Positions 6,013 to 8,963 of a DNA stretch of 8,963 nt are shown here, piece after piece. Location: contig JAJRXL010000412.1 of the NCBI GenBank assembly GCA_024276335.1, positions 1 through 8,963 on the forward strand, given 5' to 3'. The notes beneath the pieces were generated by a model. That model ran no database searches. It worked only from the letters and a program-made list of their open reading frames with translations, and was not told the DNA's origin. Source of the DNA: Bacteroidota bacterium. Its GTDB lineage: Bacteria > Bacteroidota > Ignavibacteria > SZUA-365 > JAADGX01. Both the position numbers and the translations under genes were made by a program. How positions within the stretch are numbered: the stretch's first letter is position 1; each line of letters begins with the position of its first letter.

Positions 6013-6602
6013 TCATCCAGCCGGACAACCCGGCATCCCGCCTCCCACGGATGGTCGAGCACCATCTCCTTGCCGTCGATACCGCGCAGGAGCCAGAGGA
6101 TGATCATGTCCCCGGACGCGGCGGCGATCATGATGAAACCGTAGAACGTCAGCGCGCCGGAACCGGTCAGCAGACCGGCAATCCAGGGAGCCACGCCCAA
6201 GAGAAGGCCCGGAAGCATGACCGAGCCGCGGTAACCGGAAACGGGCACGGCCGCCCGGCAGTGGGCGTACGGCGCAAGCGCTTTCCAGTTCATACCGAAC
6301 GAGACGTCCCGCCACTTCGCGCCTCCGAACAGCACGTACCCCGCGCCGTGCAGCGCCTCGTGGAACACGATGCTGGCGATAAACACGGGAAGGAAAATGT
6401 AGAGGATGTCGTGGAAACCCGCCTGGAGTGCGAGGAAGCCGTATATGGCGAGATAGGGTCCGATACATGCCGCGGCGAGAATAGGCAGCAATCCCAGCGC
6501 GACGAGGTTCGCACGCGACAACGGCATCGAAGCGTCGGCGGTTACCTTGTAGGAGGACGCAGTGTCCGCGGCATCCCGGTCGGGTCTGCTCCCGCCGCTC
6601 AT
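6009..6602 (-). CDS. DUF3267 family putative membrane zinc metalloprotease
   Basis: A 197-residue membrane protein with about four hydrophobic segments (roughly 32-58, 66-80, 126-147, 150-172). At the end of the second segment sits HEALHG (81-86), an HExxH zinc-binding site of the kind found in DUF3267 putative zincin peptidases. A later ASGDMIILW segment (162-170) provides a conserved Asp that could be the third metal ligand, as in site-2 proteases. The DHP...GC ending (183-190) is also typical of DUF3267. Substrate and role are unknown. The ATG at 6602 gives a polar 25-residue head; ATG at residue 26 is an alternative start. A GGGAGG lies only 2 nt before 6602, which is too close to be ideal. 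It follows the NYN ribonuclease gene by 34 bp and is probably the last gene of that operon. Its TAA and that of the symporter share the palindrome TTAA. Confidence 0.8.
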   Translation of the reverse strand: MSGGSRPDRDAADTASSYKVTADASMPLSRANLVALGLLPILAAACIGPYLAIYGFLALQAGFHDILYIFLPVFIASIVFHEALHGAGYVLFGGAKWRDVSFGMNWKALAPYAHCRAAVPVSGYRGSVMLPGLLLGVAPWIAGLLTGSGALTFYGFIMIAAASGDMIILWLLRGIDGKEMVLDHPWEAGCRVVRLDD

Positions 6603-6636
6603 ACCCTCCCTGCCGTTGCCATGCGCCCCTTGTTTT

Positions 6637-7128
6637 TCATTCCGCCGGGCCTTCCGATTCGAAGAGCCTCCTCCAGTAATTCACCTCGGAAGGCGTCAGC
6701 TTCCGGTTCTTCATGTCTTCTTCCGCCTCTTCTTCCCGGGTGTCGAGCCGTTCGAGGAAGGTTTCGCTTTTCATCACTTCAGCTTCGCAGGCCCGCGCGT
6801 GGGCGGCGACTTCCAGGTCGGAGGAAACCACCACCGCCGACCGCGGGTTTACGGTGCGCTCCAAGGCCCGCCGGATGTACCGGTCCGCGCTCTCGCTTCC
6901 GCTGAACACGACACGGAGCCCCCCAGATGGCATCTCCTCCCCCCGCCCGTCGAAGACGAGGACGACACCCGCCTTGCTTCCAGCGGCCCAATCCTGCACC
7001 CGCTCGGCCAGCGTCCGCCGGGCGTATTCCGGCTGTTGAGACAGAATACGTGCAAGTTCCGGGATCTTGTGAAGAACGTTGTACGCGTCGATGAGGTACG
7101 TCTTTCGCCCTGGTCCGCTACTCGTCAT
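6637..7128 (-). CDS. YacP/Rae1-like NYN-domain ribonuclease
   Basis: A 163-residue PIN-like NYN-domain protein of the YacP (DUF901) family. The characterised Bacillus subtilis member Rae1 enters the ribosomal A site and cuts mRNA during translation. Seen: LIDAYNVLHK (12-21) with Asp14 and Asn17, VFDGRGEEMPSGG (58-70) with Asp60, SGSESADRYI (76-85) with Asp82, VVVSSDLEVA (99-108) with Asp104, and the family's VMKSETFLERL (118-128). The acidic residues match the metal-binding set of NYN nucleases, so it should be active. The length matches the family. The start ATG (7128) lies inside the end of the YgiT-type gene, overlapping it by 11 nt, so it is translationally coupled. Family call strong; Rae1-like activity in this organism is inference. 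Confidence 0.88.
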   Translation of the reverse strand: MTSSGPGRKTYLIDAYNVLHKIPELARILSQQPEYARRTLAERVQDWAAGSKAGVVLVFDGRGEEMPSGGLRVVFSGSESADRYIRRALERTVNPRSAVVVSSDLEVAAHARACEAEVMKSETFLERLDTREEEAEEDMKNRKLTPSEVNYWRRLFESEGPAE

Positions 7129-7519
7129 CCGGATCTTCTTCGTCCCAGTTCATTTCCATCAGTTCATCGAGCTCTTCGTCCGTGGCCAGTTGCACTTCTT
7201 CCTCCGGCGTGTCGTCCCTTTGAAGAGGCGCGCTTCCCGGGGATTTCTTCCTGCCGGCACGCGATGCGCGTTTTCTCTCGGCGTCATCGAAGTCATAGAG
7301 GGGAATCTCGACGGTGCGCTTCGGTTCCCGGCCCAGCAGGTCGATCATTTTCTCGTGCACGTCCGCCCGGAAGTATTCCTCGCCGCAACCAGAGCAGACC
7401 CCGACAGGGACGTTATCGAACACCACGAGCTTGTCTCCGTACCGAAGCTCCGTCTGTGTGCGAATTTCTTCGACCATGCCCCCGCAGACGGAGCAGTTGG
7501 CGTAATCGTGGTAAGTCAT
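7118..7519 (-). CDS. YgiT-type zinc-finger protein, candidate antitoxin
   Basis: 133 residues. The first half is a YgiT/MqsA N-terminal zinc finger: CSVC (Cys9, Cys12), a strand segment LVVFDNVPVGVC, then CSGCGEEYF (Cys42, Cys45). MqsA uses this fold to bind its toxin. The helix-turn-helix of MqsA is absent. The second half has EIPLYDFDD (71-79), a basic stretch (82-92), then a very acidic tail ending EEDPDDE. The start ATG 7519 overlaps the stop of the preceding DUF4258-like gene (ATGA), with GAGG directly ahead. A small DUF4258 gene followed by a YgiT-type gene is a known toxin-antitoxin arrangement. The long acidic extension is unusual, since most YgiT-type partners are 70-90 residues, and could mimic RNA or contact the neighbouring ribonuclease. 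Confidence 0.82.
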   Translation of the reverse strand: MTYHDYANCSVCGGMVEEIRTQTELRYGDKLVVFDNVPVGVCSGCGEEYFRADVHEKMIDLLGREPKRTVEIPLYDFDDAERKRASRAGRKKSPGSAPLQRDDTPEEEVQLATDEELDELMEMNWDEEDPDDE

Positions 7520-7797
7520 CCTCGTCCCTCGCGTTGTAAAAGACCAAACAGCCGAACAGCGCGTCCGTCAGGGGTTTGCACCGCCACCAGGTCCCAGGGC
7601 CTGTTCCTGGACGCGACCCCGATCAGGCAGGTGAAGTCAGGACTGGCGTAGGGGTTCTCCTTCTTGATCTCCGCTTGCATGACGATTTCCAATACCTTGT
7701 CCGCCGGAATTTTCCGGCGCATGAGCGTCTTGAGCATTCTCCGGGAGTACTCCACCCGGCGCTCGCGTCCGAGTTTCCGCACATGGGATTCGATCAT
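7516..7797 (-). CDS. DUF4258-like small protein, candidate toxin
   Basis: A 93-residue basic protein. The core VEYSRRMLKTLMRRKIPADKV (15-35), followed by a turn (ENPYASPDFTCLIG, 47-60) and a strand (WDLVAVQTPDG), follows the DUF4258 outline (S-x-H-A-x-x-R-M-x-x-R-x-I-x-x-x-x-V, then a long beta-hairpin). The His of the usual SxHA motif is absent (SRRM here), so if DUF4258 uses it for catalysis this copy may be altered. Placement directly before the YgiT-type gene, with ATGA overlap, supports a toxin role. No strong ribosome binding site is seen at ATG 7797. Instead, the reading frame opened by the hpd start site ends at 7794 and overlaps this ATG. Family membership is moderately sure, toxin activity inferred. 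Confidence 0.65.
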   Translation of the reverse strand: MIESHVRKLGRERRVEYSRRMLKTLMRRKIPADKVLEIVMQAEIKKENPYASPDFTCLIGVASRNRPWDLVAVQTPDGRAVRLFGLLQREGRG

Positions 7798-7818
7798 GGC
7801 GTGTTCATTTCCCTTTGA

Positions 7819-8153
7819 TTACAGGCCGTCCCGACGGGCTTGTTCGCGTTCCATGGAGACAAACAGCGACTTGAAGTTCCCCTTCCCGAAGCTCTCCGCC
7901 CCTTCCCACCGTATGATTTTGTAAAAGAGTGTCGGCCGGATTTTATCCCGCCGGAGCACGTATGATACCGTTTCCCGGCTTCCGGTCTCGTGGCGGAATA
8001 GGCCATGAGCGAAAAGCCCCGCCCGCGGCGGTAGAAGTACGCGGCCTGGCAGGCGTTGCCGCAGGAGATTTCCACGTGGCGCACCTCGCGCAGGGGAAGC
8101 AGGTCCGCCTGCGTCGTCTCGGGAGTGGTAGATTTTGATGTATTGTATGTCAC
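7819..8153 (-). pseudogene. hpd: Deletion remnant of 4-hydroxyphenylpyruvate dioxygenase
   Basis: HPPD converts 4-hydroxyphenylpyruvate to homogentisate in tyrosine breakdown. Only the two ends of the gene remain. From GTG 8153 (preceded by AGGAGG) one frame reads RHVEISCGNACQAAYFYR, then GFSLMAYS, the typical HPPD N-terminus. One base is then missing near 7990-7994, and the next frame continues ETGSRETVSYVLRRDKIR, still N-terminal. Directly after (junction near 7936) comes PTLFYKII, GAESFGKGNFKSLF and EREQARRDGL with TAA 7821-7819, which is the C-terminus of the family. About 110 residues are left of about 350-380, so both iron-binding histidines are gone. The third iron ligand, Glu in the family's FFEII, is Lys here. 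It lies 17 nt after the macro-domain stop codon and so was part of this operon. Identification is firm; an assembly artefact is possible but would not explain Glu to Lys. Confidence 0.87.
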
Positions 8154-8158
8154 AGTTG

Positions 8159-8164
8159 CCTCCT
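8159..8164 (-). promoter_or_regulatory. Strong ribosome binding site of the hpd remnant
   Basis: AGGAGG on the minus strand lies 5 nt before GTG 8153-8151. It fixes the start of the hpd remnant and shows that this organism uses Shine-Dalgarno sites. Confidence 0.8.
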
Positions 8165-8170
8165 GTATTG

Positions 8171-8734
8171 CTAAGCGTGCAACTCGTCTTTCAACCGCCG
8201 GCACGCGTCGCGGAATATCCCGGCGGTCTCTTCGTCGATGTTTGTACAACGTACGATACGCAGGGATGATTGCCGGCCGGTAAGGAAGGCATGTACCGTG
8301 CGCAGGATGATTTCCGCGCAGCGCGGCTTGGGGAAGCCGAAGATACCCGAGCTGACGGCGGGCAGAGCCACGCCGGTAATTCCCATCTCCGCGGCCTTTT
8401 CCAGGGCGGAACGCACGGCGGATTCGAGCAGCGCTTCCTCGTCGTGCTCTCCTCCCCGCCAAACAGGGCCCACGGCGTGGATGACGTAGCGGGCCGGCAA
8501 TTTTCCCGCCCCCGTGACCGCCGCACCGCCGATAGGTACGTGACCGATGGCGTCGCTCTCCTCCTGGATTTCCCGGCCGCCCTTCCTGACGATCGCTCCC
8601 GCGACGCCTCCGCCGTGCCGGAGATGCTCGTTGGCGGCGTTGACGATGGCGTCGGTCGTTTCGGCCGTCAGGTCGCCCCGGACGATCTCGATGGCTTTGC
8701 CGCCGGGGAGATCCCAGGTTTCGAGAACCGTCAT
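8171..8734 (-). CDS. Macro-domain protein, O-acetyl-ADP-ribose deacetylase / ADP-ribosyl hydrolase
   Basis: 187 residues made almost entirely of one macro domain of the MacroD/YmdB type, which removes ADP-ribose from proteins or nucleic acids and deacetylates O-acetyl-ADP-ribose. Seen: GDLTAETTDAIVNAAN (20-35) with Asp21 for the adenine, LRHGGGVAGAI (38-48), ARYVIHAVGPVWRGG (81-95) and the diphosphate loop LPAVSSGIFGFP (124-135). All main substrate-binding loops are present, so it should be active. ATG 8734 overlaps the stop of the HisC-like gene (ATGA), so the two are co-translated. The hpd remnant follows 17 nt on. No partner ADP-ribosyltransferase (such as DarT) is seen in the window, so a general housekeeping role is as likely as an antitoxin role. 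Confidence 0.9.
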   Translation of the reverse strand: MTVLETWDLPGGKAIEIVRGDLTAETTDAIVNAANEHLRHGGGVAGAIVRKGGREIQEESDAIGHVPIGGAAVTGAGKLPARYVIHAVGPVWRGGEHDEEALLESAVRSALEKAAEMGITGVALPAVSSGIFGFPKPRCAEIILRTVHAFLTGRQSSLRIVRCTNIDEETAGIFRDACRRLKDELHA

Positions 8735-8963
8735 GGCGCCACCGTGGTTTCCGACAGTGCCTGCTGGAACGCCTCAAGGCAGGCCGTGTTCTGCTCGTCG
8801 GTGCCGGTGGAAACGCGGAGAGCACGCGGAAACCCAAAGCCCGCCAGGGGGCGCGTCACGATGCCCTTGCGCAGGACGGCGTCGTACAGGCGACCGACTT
8901 CCCGCTCGTCGGCCAGGGGCAGCATGACGAAATTGGCAAGGCTGGGCAGGACTTCCAGGCCCA
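8731..8963 (-). CDS. hisC: HisC-like class I/II aminotransferase (C-terminal part; 5' end outside)
   Basis: The minus-strand frame is open to the window edge and ends at TGA 8733-8731. The visible 77 or so residues contain the HisC C-terminal domain pattern: GLEVLPSLANFVML, then VLRKGIVTRPL, GFGFPRALRVSTGT and EQNTACLEAF. This matches histidinol-phosphate aminotransferase (GLEVYPSxANFV, RP, LRVTIGTxEEN), a PLP enzyme of histidine synthesis that in many bacteria also acts on tyrosine and phenylalanine. The PLP lysine is outside the window. The start of the macro gene overlaps its stop by 4 nt. The hpd remnant two genes on would fit an aromatic aminotransferase role, but that is inference. Confidence 0.78.
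   Translation of the reverse strand, partial: GLEVLPSLANFVMLPLADEREVGRLYDAVLRKGIVTRPLAGFGFPRALRVSTGTDEQNTACLEAFQQALSETTVAP

Noticed and set aside
5682..6905. Long open frame on the plus strand crossing the symporter end and the DUF3267 and NYN genes
   Set aside because: Its product is Arg/Pro/His-rich without any recognisable motif, and it overlaps three genes with clear family motifs; it is a shadow of GC-rich coding DNA.
6562..7539. Plus-strand open frame opposite the NYN and YgiT genes
   Set aside because: Low-complexity, Pro/Arg-rich product, antisense to two motif-bearing genes.
8171..8734. DarTG-like toxin-antitoxin reading of the macro domain
   Set aside because: No DarT-like ADP-ribosyltransferase is visible in the window; both visible neighbours are metabolic (aminotransferase, hpd remnant).
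7794..8837. Long minus-strand open frame over the macro domain
   Set aside because: The upstream half is a frame shadow of the macro-domain gene (Arg-rich, no motifs). Only its last third, from GTG 8153, carries real HPPD sequence, described as the hpd remnant.

Overview
The window looks like chromosomal DNA from a GC-rich member of the Fibrobacterota-Chlorobiota-Bacteroidota (FCB) assemblage or a neighbouring candidate phylum. The main clue is the first gene, whose C-terminal end is a type IX secretion (T9SS)/FlgD-like sorting domain. Clear Shine-Dalgarno sites (for example AGGAGG at 8159-8164) argue against a typical Bacteroidota proper, which rarely use them. The exact phylum cannot be fixed from this window.

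Layout. (1) 1-337: end of a secreted or surface protein on +. (2) 416-2404, minus: a complete UvrD/Rep-type helicase, convergent with gene 1. (3) 2573-3310, plus: a stand-alone MlaF-type ABC ATPase, divergent from the helicase. (4) 3311-4758: about 1.4 kb with visibly lower GC and no intact gene. It holds a decayed IntI-like tyrosine recombinase, a broken toxin-antitoxin pair (ATGA overlap between its genes, one frameshift in the toxin), an attC-like imperfect palindrome beginning at the toxin stop codon, and short intergenic repeats. One repeat occurs as an inverted pair that brackets the whole island. (5) 4759-6012, plus: a glutamate/aspartate-type sodium symporter (DAACS/GltPh family). (6) 8963-6009, minus: a tightly packed probable operon read right to left. 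It comprises a HisC-like aminotransferase (partial), a macro-domain ADP-ribose hydrolase, the remnant of 4-hydroxyphenylpyruvate dioxygenase (hpd), a DUF4258-like toxin candidate, a YgiT-type zinc-finger antitoxin candidate, a YacP/Rae1-like NYN ribonuclease and a DUF3267 membrane metalloprotease-like protein.

How the parts relate. The minus-strand cluster is joined by start/stop overlaps (8731-8734, 7516-7519, 7118-7128), so co-translation is likely. The hpd remnant keeps a strong ribosome binding site and the N-terminal fold, but about two thirds of the gene is deleted, the frame is shifted, and the conserved C-terminal iron-ligand glutamate is Lys. Next to an aromatic/HisC-like aminotransferase it suggests a lost tyrosine-degradation step.

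The most interesting parts are the fossil integron-like island (recombinase, toxin-antitoxin cassette, attC-like site), the hpd deletion remnant, and the DUF4258-YgiT-NYN ribonuclease operon. All assignments come from reading the sequence and from recalled family motifs; no database search was run.
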